A program made the position numbers and the translations under genes. Below are positions 42,096 through 50,546 of a DNA stretch of 64,000 nucleotides, piece by piece (the first letter of the stretch is position 1; each line of letters opens with the position of its first letter). The stretch is from Actinomycetota bacterium. Lineage in GTDB: Bacteria; Actinomycetota; Thermoleophilia; Gaiellales; Gaiellaceae. The DNA lies in the NCBI GenBank assembly GCA_003139545.1, contig PLJC01000008.1, positions 201,062 through 265,061 on the forward strand, written 5' to 3'. Below the pieces are notes generated by a model. It saw only the letters and a list, made by a program, of their open reading frames with translations, was not told the origin of the DNA and did not search any database.

Positions 42096-42344
42096 GTGGC
42101 GTCCGTGATCGCCAGCCTCCATTCGATCGTCCACTGGCCCGTCAAGGGCGGCTACAACTTCGTCAGCGGGCCGCTGGCGGACATCACGCTCGCGACGGCG
42201 TTCCTCGGGTGGCTCTATCTCTTCCTCCGCCATCACAACTGTCACGTGGACCGCTGCCCGCGACTTGCCTGGCACCCGCATCCCGTGAACGGCCATCCGG
42301 TGTGCAAGAAGCACCACCCGGACGGCCACAGCATCACGGCCTAG
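42096..42344 (+). CDS. small membrane protein with His/Cys tail
   Basis: 82 residues from GTG 42096 (TTG 42075 and GTG 42105 are alternatives). One hydrophobic span (ADITLATAFLGWLYLFL) is followed by a cluster HHNCHVDRC...HPVCKKHH that looks like a small zinc knuckle. Proteins of this design are common in actinobacterial phages and genomes; function unknown. Its stop overlaps the convergent methyltransferase stop by four bases. Confidence 0.6.
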   Translation: MASVIASLHSIVHWPVKGGYNFVSGPLADITLATAFLGWLYLFLRHHNCHVDRCPRLAWHPHPVNGHPVCKKHHPDGHSITA

Positions 42345-43708
42345 GCCTGCTGGAGCAGCGCGACCGACTCGACGTGCGGCGTGTGCGGGAACATGTCCAC
42401 CGGCGTGACGTTCAGCAGCTCGTAGCCGTACTCGCCGCGTAGCGTCTTCACGTCGCCGGCGAGCGTCGTCGGGTTGCAGGAGACGTAGACGAGGCGTGGC
42501 GCACCGAGGCGGCCGAGATGCCGGAGCGCCTTGCCCGCGAGGCCGGCCCGCGGCGGGTCGACGACGACGACGTCCGGCGCGCCGGAGCGCTCGACGAGCT
42601 CCTCCACCACCTGGCCCACGTTGCCGGCGAAGAACGCCGCGTTCGTGATCCCATTGATCTCGGCGTTCTCGAGCGCGCACGCGACCGACTCCTCCGACAC
42701 CTCGATGCCCCACACGGTCAGCGAGCTGCGCGCGAGCGTCAGCCCGATGGTGCCGATGCCGCAGTACAGATCCCAGACGGTCTCGCTGCCGGTGAGGCCG
42801 GCCGCTTCGGCGGCAAGGCCGTACAGCTTCTCCGCCATGGCGGTGTTCGTCTGCAGGAACGCGTTCGGACGCACGCGGAAGCGCAGGCCGCCGATCTCCT
42901 CCTCGATCCATTCCTCGCCCCACAGCAGCTTCGTCGGCAGGTTCGTCACCTCGGCGGGTCGGTCGTTGATCGACCAGTGCACGGAGCGAACCTGCGGGAA
43001 ACGGCGCACGACGTCGACGAAGTAGCCGGGCTCGAAGTGCTCGCCGGGCGCGGTGACGAGCTGGATAAGCGCTTGGCCGGTGTTGCGGCCCTCGCGCACG
43101 ACGAGATGCCGGAGATAGCCGGTGTTGTCAGTCTGCGAGTACGGCGCGAGGCCTTCCTCGCGCGCCCAGTCGCGCACCGCGTCGCGGACGCCGTTGCCGA
43201 CGTCGGTCGTGAGCCAGCACTTCTCGAGGTTCAGCACCTCGTCCCAGCGGCCCGCCTTGTGGAAGCCGAGCGCCGGGCCCTCAGGCGTCTGCGTGAACGA
43301 GTACTCGACCTTGTTGCGGTAGTGGAAGATCTCCGGCTCGCACGGGACGATCTCCTGCAGCGGGGGCTCGGCGATGCCGCCGAGGCGCTGCAGCGCGTCG
43401 TATACCTGCGAGTGCTTCTGCTCCAGCTGCGTCTCGTAGGCCAGATCCTGGAAACGGCAGCCGCCGCAGGCCGGGAAATGGATGCATGGCGCCTCCACCC
43501 GGTGCGGTCCGGCACGGAGCACATCGGTGGCGAGCGCCTCGGCGTGGCTGCGCTTCACCTTGGTGACGCGCGCGCGGACACGGTCGCCGGGGAGCCCGCG
43601 GCGGACGAAGACGACGTAGCCGTCGAGGCGCGCGACGCCGTTGCCGCCGTACGCGAGCGACTCGATCTCGAGCTCGAGCTCCTCGTCTCTCGTCACCGGC
43701 GCGGCCAT
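42341..43708 (-). CDS. RNA m5U methyltransferase (RumA/TrmA family)
   Basis: 455 residues. N-terminal TRAM domain (1-about 65), an Fe-S cysteine set (CIHFPACGGC plus a later KCW), SAM site LYCGIGTIGLTLA, DPPRAGL, nucleophile Cys in VSCNPTTL, and the C-terminal base PHVESVALL. The TRAM plus cluster arrangement indicates an RlmD/RlmC-like 23S rRNA uracil-5-methyltransferase; the target uridine cannot be fixed from sequence. Confidence 0.92.
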   Translation of the reverse strand: MAAPVTRDEELELEIESLAYGGNGVARLDGYVVFVRRGLPGDRVRARVTKVKRSHAEALATDVLRAGPHRVEAPCIHFPACGGCRFQDLAYETQLEQKHSQVYDALQRLGGIAEPPLQEIVPCEPEIFHYRNKVEYSFTQTPEGPALGFHKAGRWDEVLNLEKCWLTTDVGNGVRDAVRDWAREEGLAPYSQTDNTGYLRHLVVREGRNTGQALIQLVTAPGEHFEPGYFVDVVRRFPQVRSVHWSINDRPAEVTNLPTKLLWGEEWIEEEIGGLRFRVRPNAFLQTNTAMAEKLYGLAAEAAGLTGSETVWDLYCGIGTIGLTLARSSLTVWGIEVSEESVACALENAEINGITNAAFFAGNVGQVVEELVERSGAPDVVVVDPPRAGLAGKALRHLGRLGAPRLVYVSCNPTTLAGDVKTLRGEYGYELLNVTPVDMFPHTPHVESVALLQQA

Positions 43709-43721
43709 GCGCCCACACTAG

Positions 43722-45110
43722 TCAGAGCCCGGGATGCGGCGGCGCGGCGTAGAGCTTGTGCAGCCTGGGTCGCAGCGACTGGAGCACGCCCCGGTACGCC
43801 GGGTCGGCGACGACGTTGTCGAGCTCCCACGGGTCCTTGCGGAGGTCGTAGAGCTCCTGCCAGTGCTGGTACCGGTACTCGACGTAGAGATAGCGCGCGG
43901 TGTGGATCGCGACGTAGGGCGGCGGCCCGCCGTTCCCGAGGGCGTTCCGGCCGAGGTACTCGATCAAGTACTCCTTGCGCCACGGAATCCGCTGCCCGCG
44001 AAGGAGCGGTGCGAAGCTGTCGCCGTCCTGCGGGATCGCCGGCGTAACGCCGGTGAGCTGCGCGATCGTCGAGGCGAAGTCGATGTTGAGGACGGGCTCG
44101 TGGTCGACGGTGCCGTTCGCGGTCGTCCACGGCGTGCGCACGACGAGCGGCACATGCGTCGACTCCTCGTACGGCCAGAGCTTTCCGCCGAGCCGGTGCT
44201 CGCCCCAGAGGAAGCCGTTGTCGCTCGTGTAGAAGATGACGGTCCGGTCGAGGAGGTGCCGCTGCGCGAGCGTGGCGACGATCCTCCCGACGGCGCGGTC
44301 GACCGCCTGCAGCGACTCGAGCTGATGCCGCCGCACGGTGTTGATGTACGAGAGACCCGCCGGCGTGAGCGCCCGCGCGTGCCACGCAGCCCACGGCTTG
44401 TCGTCGACGTTCTCGTTCACCGACGGCGACGCGAACGGCGCGAGCTTGTCGAAGCGACCGACGTCCTCGGGCGCGGGCACGGCCGGAAGATGCGGCGCGA
44501 CCGGTGCGTAGTAGAGGAAGAACGGCTTCTTCGCGCCGCGCAGGAACGAGATCGCCCTCTGCGTGAGCACCGTCGTCGAGTAGTCGCCGGGCTTCGTCCC
44601 GTAGTGGACGAGCCGGCCGTTCTCGTCGACCGTGTAGTTGTAGTACTTCTCGAGCGGGACGCTGTCCATCGCCTGCCAGTCGTCCCAGCCGGGCGGCGTC
44701 ACGTTGTGTCCGTCGAGGCTGTAGTCGTTGAGGTACTTGCCGACGAGCGCCGTTTCGTACCCCGCGTCGTGGAGCCAGACGGGCAGGTCGGTCTCGGGAT
44801 CGAACGCCGGATAGCCGTGCGGACCAAAGTTGTCGGTGACGCCGGTGTGGTGCGAGTACTGGCCGGTGAGGATGCTCGCGCGCGACGGCCCGCACTCCGA
44901 GGTCGTCACGCGGAAGTTGTCGAACGTGACGCCGTGGCGAGCAATCAACCGCTGCACGTTCCCCATGACGGCGTTGCCGCTGACGTTCTCGTCGTCGCTG
45001 ACGATGAAGATGACGTTCATCCGACTGGAGGCCGGTCGCGCCTGCGCGCGGGCGGCCAGCCCGGCTGCAGCGAGCGCCGCTACGAGGAAGACGAACGCAG
45101 CCCGCCGCAC
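43722..45110 (-). CDS. secreted sulfatase
   Basis: 462 residues. Signal peptide (MRRAAFVFLVAALAAAGLAA), then MNVIFIVSDDENV metal site and the formylglycine motif C-x-P-S-R at 73-77 (SECGPSRASILTGQY), so Cys73 must be oxidised by a formylglycine-generating enzyme. Downstream FYTSDNGFLWGEHRLGGK completes the metal site. The early C-terminal YDLRKDPWELDN is typical of type I sulfatases. Substrate unknown, probably sulfated polymers outside the cell. Confidence 0.92.
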   Translation of the reverse strand: MRRAAFVFLVAALAAAGLAARAQARPASSRMNVIFIVSDDENVSGNAVMGNVQRLIARHGVTFDNFRVTTSECGPSRASILTGQYSHHTGVTDNFGPHGYPAFDPETDLPVWLHDAGYETALVGKYLNDYSLDGHNVTPPGWDDWQAMDSVPLEKYYNYTVDENGRLVHYGTKPGDYSTTVLTQRAISFLRGAKKPFFLYYAPVAPHLPAVPAPEDVGRFDKLAPFASPSVNENVDDKPWAAWHARALTPAGLSYINTVRRHQLESLQAVDRAVGRIVATLAQRHLLDRTVIFYTSDNGFLWGEHRLGGKLWPYEESTHVPLVVRTPWTTANGTVDHEPVLNIDFASTIAQLTGVTPAIPQDGDSFAPLLRGQRIPWRKEYLIEYLGRNALGNGGPPPYVAIHTARYLYVEYRYQHWQELYDLRKDPWELDNVVADPAYRGVLQSLRPRLHKLYAAPPHPGL

Positions 45111-45155
45111 ACGTCGAACCTACGGCGGCTTTGTTGAGCTGAGGTTGAGCCGCGG

Positions 45156-45557
45156 TTACTGCAACGTAGTGACGTAAACCTTGCGCTGGCGCGGGCCGTC
45201 GAACTCGCAGAAGAAGATGCCCTGGTAGGTGCCGAGGCCGAGGCCGCCTTCCCGCAACGGGATGAGCACCTGCGGGCTCGACGCAAGCGACGCGCGCGCG
45301 TGCGACGGGGCGTTCGGCCCGTCGGCGTCGTCGTGCTTCCACTCCCATTCGTCGGAGACGACGTGGTGGAAGGCGTTCTCGAGGTCGTCCACGAGCTCGG
45401 GATCGATGCGCTCGTTGATGGTCACGCCCGCGGTCGTGTGCGGCACGTAGACGAGTGCCGCTGCCGCCCCGTTCGTCTCCCCGAGTGCCTCGCGGACGAG
45501 ATCGGTGATCTCGATGAGCTGCGTCTTCCGGTCGGTCTTGAGGGTGATCTCCTGCAC
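45156..45557 (-). CDS. YjbQ/UPF0047 family protein
   Basis: 133 residues, complete for the family. VYVPHTTAGVTINERIDPEL and the distal LREGGLGLGTYQGIFFCEFDGPR... carry the conserved His, Thr and Gln residues. E. coli YjbQ has weak thiamine-phosphate synthase activity; its main role is unclear. Single gene between the sulfatase and a divergent peptidase. Confidence 0.92.
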   Translation of the reverse strand: MQEITLKTDRKTQLIEITDLVREALGETNGAAAALVYVPHTTAGVTINERIDPELVDDLENAFHHVVSDEWEWKHDDADGPNAPSHARASLASSPQVLIPLREGGLGLGTYQGIFFCEFDGPRQRKVYVTTLQ

Positions 45558-45580
45558 GGCGTAACTATCCTAGAACGCTC

Positions 45581-47065
45581 GTGGCCGAACCGCTCAGCCA
45601 ACGGCAGCTCGACGACCTGAGCGCCGACGCCGACCGCTTCATCGCCGAGCTCGACGAGGAGACGTATCTCCACTTCGCCGGCCTGAAGGACGGCTATGAG
45701 TTGACGCCGATCTACGAGCGGCACGAGGAGCTGACGAAGCTCGAGACCGCGCTCTCGGTCGGCGCCTCGGTGGACGGGAACCGCAACACGCGCGAGCTGT
45801 GGCGCTTTGCGTGCGAGGGCTATCTCGGCAACTTCGTCCGCGACGAGGCCGAGCGCGCCGCCGAGCTCGAGGCAACGCTGACGGCGGAGGTCGACGGCGA
45901 GGAGATCCCGTACCGGAACCTGCGGTCGTCGATCATGAACGAGCCCGACCGCGCACGCCGTGAGCGCCTCGAGCGCGCGCGCAACGAGCTCACAGAGGAG
46001 CACCTGAACCCGCTGCACCTGCGCGCGGCCGAGGTGGTCCATCGCGAGACCACGCGACTGGGAGCGCCGAACTACGTCGACCTGTATCGCGGCTTCGGCT
46101 TCGGGCTCGACGCGCTCGCGGAGCAGTGCCGCGACTTCCTCGACTCGACCGAGCGCCTGTGGGAGGAGGCGGGCGACCGCTTCTTCCGCGGGCGAGTCGG
46201 GCTCGGCATCGGCGAGGCGGAGCGCTGGGACGTGGCCCGCGTGTGGCGCGGCGCCGGCTGGGACGCCGCCTTCCCCGCCGCGCGCATGGTGCCGGCGCTC
46301 GAGGCGAGCCTTGCCGATCTCGGTGTCGACCTGCGCACGCAGCGGAACGTCGAGCTCGACCTCGAGGACCGGCCAAAGAAGTCGCCGCGTGCGTTCTGTG
46401 TGGCGATCGAGATCCCCGAGCGCGTCATCCTTGTGATCAAGCCCGCGGGTGGGCCCGAGGACTGGGGCGCGCTCTTCCACGAGGCCGGGCACACGGAGCA
46501 CTTTGCGCACACGTCGCCGTCGCTCACGGTCGAGGAGAAGCGCCTCGGCGACAACGCGGTCACCGAGGGCTGGGCGATGCTGCTCGAGCATCTGACCATC
46601 GACCCGGTGTGGCTCGAGCGGCGACTCGACTTTCCCCGGCCGCGCGAGTACGCGGCCGAGGGCGCTGTGCAGCTCCTGTGGATGGTCCGCCGCTACTGCG
46701 CGAAGCTCCTGTACGAGCTCGAGCTCCAGGCGGCGACCGACGTCGCAGCGCTCCGTCCGCGGTACGTCGAGCTGTTGAGCGACGCGCTGAAGGTGACGCC
46801 GAGCGACACCGACTACCTCGACGACGTCGACCAGGGCTTCTACTCGTCCGAGTACTTGCGCGCGTGGGCGTTCGAGGCGCAGCTGCGCGGCTACCTGCGC
46901 GAGCGGTGGGGCAACGCGTGGTTCACACGACGGGACGCCGGCTCGCTCCTGCGCGAGCTCTGGAACGAGGGGCAGAAGCCGACGGCGGACGAGATCCTCG
47001 CGGAGACGAGCGGCGACAGCCTCGAGCTGGAGGCAGTTGCGGACAGGATCCGCGAAGCGCTCTAG
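45581..47065 (+). CDS. gluzincin-type metallopeptidase (M3-like)
   Basis: 494 residues, mostly helical, no signal peptide. The zinc site HEAGH (ALFHEAGHTEHF) is followed 30-odd residues later by TEGWAMLLEHL, which supplies the third ligand Glu, the gluzincin layout of M3 oligopeptidases. The C-terminal YSSEYLRAWAFEAQL helix is also M3-like. Start GTG 45581. Probably a cytosolic oligopeptidase; the exact family is less sure than the catalytic type. Confidence 0.78.
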   Translation: MAEPLSQRQLDDLSADADRFIAELDEETYLHFAGLKDGYELTPIYERHEELTKLETALSVGASVDGNRNTRELWRFACEGYLGNFVRDEAERAAELEATLTAEVDGEEIPYRNLRSSIMNEPDRARRERLERARNELTEEHLNPLHLRAAEVVHRETTRLGAPNYVDLYRGFGFGLDALAEQCRDFLDSTERLWEEAGDRFFRGRVGLGIGEAERWDVARVWRGAGWDAAFPAARMVPALEASLADLGVDLRTQRNVELDLEDRPKKSPRAFCVAIEIPERVILVIKPAGGPEDWGALFHEAGHTEHFAHTSPSLTVEEKRLGDNAVTEGWAMLLEHLTIDPVWLERRLDFPRPREYAAEGAVQLLWMVRRYCAKLLYELELQAATDVAALRPRYVELLSDALKVTPSDTDYLDDVDQGFYSSEYLRAWAFEAQLRGYLRERWGNAWFTRRDAGSLLRELWNEGQKPTADEILAETSGDSLELEAVADRIREAL

Positions 47066-47077
47066 ACTCGGGCCGCC

Positions 47078-47797
47078 GTGATCCCGCTCCGGGACAACGT
47101 TCCCACCCGCCGGTTCCCGTACGTCACCATCGGCCTGATCGTCGCCTGCTTCCTCGTCTGGTTCTGGGAGCTGTCGAAGCCGGGCGTCGACGTCCACGTC
47201 TTCCGCGACGGCTTCTACCCGTGCGCGGTGCAGGGGCCGTGCCATCTGCCGCTCGGGTTCCACGCCCTGCCCTGGTACGAGGGCGTGTTTACGGGGATGT
47301 TCATGCATGCGAGCTGGGAGCACATCCTCGGGAACATGCTGTTCCTCTGGATCTTCGGGAACAACATCGAGGACGCGATCGGCTCGATCGGGTTCCTGTT
47401 CTGGTACCTCGGCGCCGGCCTCGTCGCGATGGCCCTCCAGACGGCCATCACGCTCCACTTCGCCGGCGTGAACGGAGCCAGCATCCCGAACATCGGAGCG
47501 AGCGGCGCGATCGCGGGCGTTCTCGGCGCGTACTTCGTCCTCCTCCCCCGCGCCCGCGTGCTGACGCTGATCTTCTTCGGGATCATCCTCATCCGCGAGA
47601 TCCCCGCCTACTGGTTCCTGCTCATCTGGATCGGGCTCCAGATCTGGGACGGCGGCCTTTCGTTCCTCCAACCGCAGGCCGGCGGCGGGGTCGCGTTCTT
47701 CGCGCACATCGGCGGCTTCGCGTTCGGCATCGCCACAATCCTGCTGGTGGCGAGGAACAAGCCAAGTGCGCCCGTGTCGAAATACCCGGTCTATTGA
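47078..47797 (+). CDS. rhomboid-family intramembrane serine protease
   Basis: 239 residues, six to seven spans, start GTG 47078. Rhomboid signatures: IPLRDNVPTRRFPYVT, a long first loop, MFMHASWEHILGNMLFLWIF, the catalytic Ser142 in GASGAIAG, and His210 in FFAHIGGFAFG. It cleaves membrane-anchored substrates within the bilayer. It is translationally coupled to the small zincin that follows (TTGA overlap). Confidence 0.94.
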   Translation: MIPLRDNVPTRRFPYVTIGLIVACFLVWFWELSKPGVDVHVFRDGFYPCAVQGPCHLPLGFHALPWYEGVFTGMFMHASWEHILGNMLFLWIFGNNIEDAIGSIGFLFWYLGAGLVAMALQTAITLHFAGVNGASIPNIGASGAIAGVLGAYFVLLPRARVLTLIFFGIILIREIPAYWFLLIWIGLQIWDGGLSFLQPQAGGGVAFFAHIGGFAFGIATILLVARNKPSAPVSKYPVY

Positions 47798-48120
47798 GGT
47801 TCGACGACCGCGTGGCGCGGGTGGTGGCCTCGCTCCCGCCGGAGCTGCGGGCGGCGCTCCAGAACATCGAGATCTCGGTCGAGGACGAGCATCCCGACGA
47901 TCCCGACATCTTCGGCCTGTACGAGGGCGTCCCGCTGCCGGAGCGGGGCGACTGGGCGGGCGCGCTCCCGGACCGGATCCGGATCTTCCGGCTCCCGCTC
48001 GTGGAGTCGTTCCCCGACCCGGCCGAGCTGGAGAAGGAGATCCGGGTGACCGTTCTCCACGAGCTGGCCCACTACTTCGGGATCGACGAGGACCGGCTGG
48101 ACGAGCTCGGATACGGCTGA
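47794..48120 (+). CDS. small zincin-like metallopeptidase-family protein
   Basis: 108 residues. It has the zincin motif VLHELAHYFGIDEDRLDELGYG at its C-terminus, which is the extended HExxHxxG-x-D pattern of the PF06262-like family widespread in actinobacteria. TTG 47794 overlaps the rhomboid stop; GTG 47812 is an alternative. A soluble protein whose protease activity is not established for the family. Confidence 0.85.
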   Translation: MRFDDRVARVVASLPPELRAALQNIEISVEDEHPDDPDIFGLYEGVPLPERGDWAGALPDRIRIFRLPLVESFPDPAELEKEIRVTVLHELAHYFGIDEDRLDELGYG

Positions 48121-48177
48121 GCGTTGGTTCTCCGTTTCCTGCGGAATGCTCCGGGCAGGTCGTGCGTTTCACAAGTC

Positions 48178-48420
48178 ATGAGAACGTTCCAGGAGATACA
48201 CCAGGAGATCGATCGCCTCAGCGCGGAGCGCGTTGGCTTGTACCAGCAGCTCTCCGCTGAGTACGACGCGGCCATCGTGGCTGACATCCACCGCCTCGAC
48301 GCGGAGCTCGACCGGCTTTGGGACGAGCACCGCGCCCTGCGCGCCCGGGTGCGCTTCGGCGACCGGAACAAGATCGTCGCCCGCGCGCGGGTCGAAGAGC
48401 GGCTCGAGCGCGCGGCCTAA
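48178..48420 (+). CDS. DUF2630-like small coiled-coil protein
   Basis: 80 residues from ATG 48178. Almost entirely helical: IHQEIDRLSAERVGLYQQLS, then RLDAELDRLWDEHRALRARV and a basic, Arg-rich end. The second helix (LD..WD..R.LR) matches the actinobacterial DUF2630 pattern. Function unknown. Homology judged by eye. Confidence 0.7.
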   Translation: MRTFQEIHQEIDRLSAERVGLYQQLSAEYDAAIVADIHRLDAELDRLWDEHRALRARVRFGDRNKIVARARVEERLERAA

Positions 48421-48461
48421 ATTCCCTCCGGCAGGCGCGTCCCTGCCCCCCTTTTTCGGGG

Positions 48462-48490
48462 TTGACAGGGGCGCGCCGGCGTCGGATGCT
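48462..48490 (+). promoter_or_regulatory. putative sigma-70 type promoter
   Basis: A perfect TTGACA (48462-48467) is followed after 17 bases by GATGCT (48485-48490), which keeps the A2 and T6 of an actinobacterial -10 box. It lies about 45 bases before the start of the 91-residue coiled-coil gene and would also serve the tRNA-Ala downstream. Confidence 0.5.
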
Positions 48491-48535
48491 GTCTTTGGTC
48501 TGCGGCACAGATCGAATTTCGAGGAGCCAAGCCGC

Positions 48536-48811
48536 GTGACCGTTTTCCCGCTGCCCGACCAGGTGCCTTCCGAGACGGAGCTGGCGCGGCGTCTGCGTGC
48601 GGTGGAGCGGCGCGAGCGGCAGCTCGACCAGGCGCTCGCGGCCGTCGCCGCGCAGCGGGAGCAGCTGGCGGCGATCCAGGCCGAGTACGAGCGTCGCCGG
48701 GAAGGCCTCATCGCCCGGACGCGCGAGGTGGAGGTGGAGCGCGACCGGCTCCGCGCCGAGCGAGCCGAGGCCGTGGCGCAGAGCCTCTCGCAGGACCGCG
48801 CTCTACACTGA
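48536..48811 (+). CDS. small coiled-coil protein
   Basis: 91 residues from GTG 48536, with GAGGAG nine bases before it. After a short start (TVFPLPDQVPSE) it is one continuous heptad helix rich in Ala, Glu, Arg and Gln. It resembles the 188-residue coiled-coil protein at 56.6 kb in composition. It ends ten bases before tRNA-Ala, so the two are probably co-transcribed. No family recognised. Confidence 0.62.
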   Translation: MTVFPLPDQVPSETELARRLRAVERRERQLDQALAAVAAQREQLAAIQAEYERRREGLIARTREVEVERDRLRAERAEAVAQSLSQDRALH

Positions 48812-48821
48812 GCCGCAGCAC

Positions 48822-48894
48822 GGGGCGTTAGCTCAGCTGGGAGAGCGCCGGCTTTGCAAGCCGGAGGTCATCGGTTCGATCCCGATACGCTCCA
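48822..48894 (+). tRNA. tRNA-Ala (anticodon UGC)
   Basis: 73-base cloverleaf. Acceptor GGGGCGT pairs with ACGCTCC (one G-U), D-arm TAGCTCAGCTGGGAGAGC, anticodon stem CCGGC/GCCGG around loop TTTGCAA with anticodon TGC at 48855-48857, and T-loop GGTTCGATCC. Discriminator A at 48894; CCA is not encoded. Confidence 0.97.
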
Positions 48895-49081
48895 TCACCT
48901 CGAATCTCCCGCTTTCCCTGGTTGCAATCGATCCGCCGTTGGAGGAGGATCGACGCACTGCGAACCACCGCCGGCCGCAGCAGCGGAGGTCGCAGGGAGG
49001 GCAAGTCCAACATCCGCGAGGCAACACCACTGCACGCGAGTGCCGTGATCCGTGTCACCCGCAAATAGAGGGAGAGGGAGA

Positions 49082-50482
49082 GTGAAGATCCTCAAAAGCT
49101 CGCGCCGCCGTCAGCTTGGCGCGATTCTCTTCATCGCCGCGATCGCGGCCGGAAGCGCTCTCGCCGCCGCATCGGCGTCGAGCGCAGCAGGACCTGCAAC
49201 ACACCCGATCAACGTGCAGCCCACGTTCTCGACGCCACAGCATCTTTCGCCTGGCTCGGTGACCTTCGGCTGCCAGAGCCGCCCGATCGACGGTTCGCAC
49301 GGGCCGCGCTGCTACCAGCCGTCGCAGATCCAGACGGCGTACGGCTACTCCGGCCTGCTCGCATCGGGCATCAACGGGACCGGCCGCACGATCGTCATCA
49401 TCGACGCGTACTCGAACCCGTACGTCGCGAACGACTTGACGATCCAGGACAGCGTGCTGGGCCTGCCGGCGCCGCCGAGCTACACCGCGGTCGCCCCGCA
49501 GGGTGTCCCGACCTTCGACCCAAGTGACGGGAACCAGGACGGGTGGGCCGAGGAGATCACGCTCGACGTCCTCTGGTCGCACGCGATGGCGCCCGGCGCA
49601 AACATCGTCCTCGTCGAGGCGGCATCGAACCAGGACGCCGACATCCTCGCGGCGACGAAGTGGGCCGTCGACAACAACGTCGGCGACGTCATCTCGCAGA
49701 GCTTCGGCGAGGCCGAGACCTGCGTCGACCCGGCCCTGCTCACGCAGGAGCACGCCGTGTTCCAGGAAGCCGCGGACAAGGGCATGACCGTGTTCGCGTC
49801 GTCCGGCGACAGCGGCGCATCGCAGTTCAGCTGCGACGGCAACTCGGCGATCCTCTCGGCGAGCTCGCCGGCGTCGGATCCGCTCGTCACCGCAGTCGGC
49901 GGCACGACGCTCAACGCGTCCACCCCGGCCGGCACCTACATCGGCGAGACGGCGTGGACGGAGCAGCTCTTCGGCTGCAACCCGCCCGCGGTCGACTTCA
50001 ACGACATCAACTGCAGCGGTGGCGGCTACAGCACCATCTACAGCCGTCCCTCGTGGCAGGCGTCGCAGAACAAGAACAAGGGTCGCGGCGTTCCCGACGT
50101 GGCGTACGACGCCGGAGTCAACGGCGGCGTGATCACCCACTGCGGGATCTGCAACCTGCTGAACGGGCTCGATCCGAGCAACGCAGGCGTCTTCTTCATC
50201 TTCGGCGGCACGAGCGCCGGCTCGCCTCAGTGGGCCGCACTCGCCGCGGATACGGATCAGATCGCCGGCCACCGGATTGGCAACATCAACCAGTCGCTGT
50301 ACCAGTTCGGCCAGGCTCCCCCGAAGGCCCGAGCCGACTTCCACGACGTCACGACCGGCAACAACGACGTCGTCGAGATCGGCAACCAGGGCTACAACGC
50401 AGGCTCTGGCTGGGACGCCGTCACGGGTCTCGGCTCGCCGAACGCGGCGAACCTGCTCCCGGCGCTGGCGAAGAAGAACTAG
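49082..50482 (+). CDS. secreted S53 (sedolisin-like) peptidase
   Basis: 466 residues from GTG 49082, with a purine-rich ribosome site just upstream. Signal peptide (about 12-38), then a sedolisin catalytic domain: Glu158 and Asp162 in EEITLD, an oxyanion Asp in ASSGDSGAS, and Ser378 in GGTSAGSPQ. The large N-terminal prodomain typical of S53 enzymes is missing; only about 50 residues separate the signal from the catalytic domain, as in some bacterial members. Several cysteines fit an extracellular enzyme. It ends at a strong terminator. Confidence 0.9.
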   Translation: MKILKSSRRRQLGAILFIAAIAAGSALAAASASSAAGPATHPINVQPTFSTPQHLSPGSVTFGCQSRPIDGSHGPRCYQPSQIQTAYGYSGLLASGINGTGRTIVIIDAYSNPYVANDLTIQDSVLGLPAPPSYTAVAPQGVPTFDPSDGNQDGWAEEITLDVLWSHAMAPGANIVLVEAASNQDADILAATKWAVDNNVGDVISQSFGEAETCVDPALLTQEHAVFQEAADKGMTVFASSGDSGASQFSCDGNSAILSASSPASDPLVTAVGGTTLNASTPAGTYIGETAWTEQLFGCNPPAVDFNDINCSGGGYSTIYSRPSWQASQNKNKGRGVPDVAYDAGVNGGVITHCGICNLLNGLDPSNAGVFFIFGGTSAGSPQWAALAADTDQIAGHRIGNINQSLYQFGQAPPKARADFHDVTTGNNDVVEIGNQGYNAGSGWDAVTGLGSPNAANLLPALAKKN

Positions 50483-50502
50483 CCGGCACGGAATCGTTCG
50501 AG

Positions 50503-50530
50503 CGAAGGGCCGCCCCCGGGCGGCCCTTCG
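50503..50530. terminator. strong bidirectional hairpin terminator
   Basis: A 12-13 bp perfect GC stem CGAAGGGCCGCC / GGCGGCCCTTCG with a tiny loop lies between the convergent S53 peptidase and arylsulfotransferase-like genes. It is followed by TCGTTGT, a weak T-run on the plus strand. Confidence 0.8.
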
Positions 50531-50546
50531 TCGTTGTGCGTCGACG

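Noticed and set aside
45422..48172. Long antisense open frame across the peptidase and rhomboid genes
   Set aside because: Covers several clearly coding genes on the plus strand and shows no recognisable protein features.
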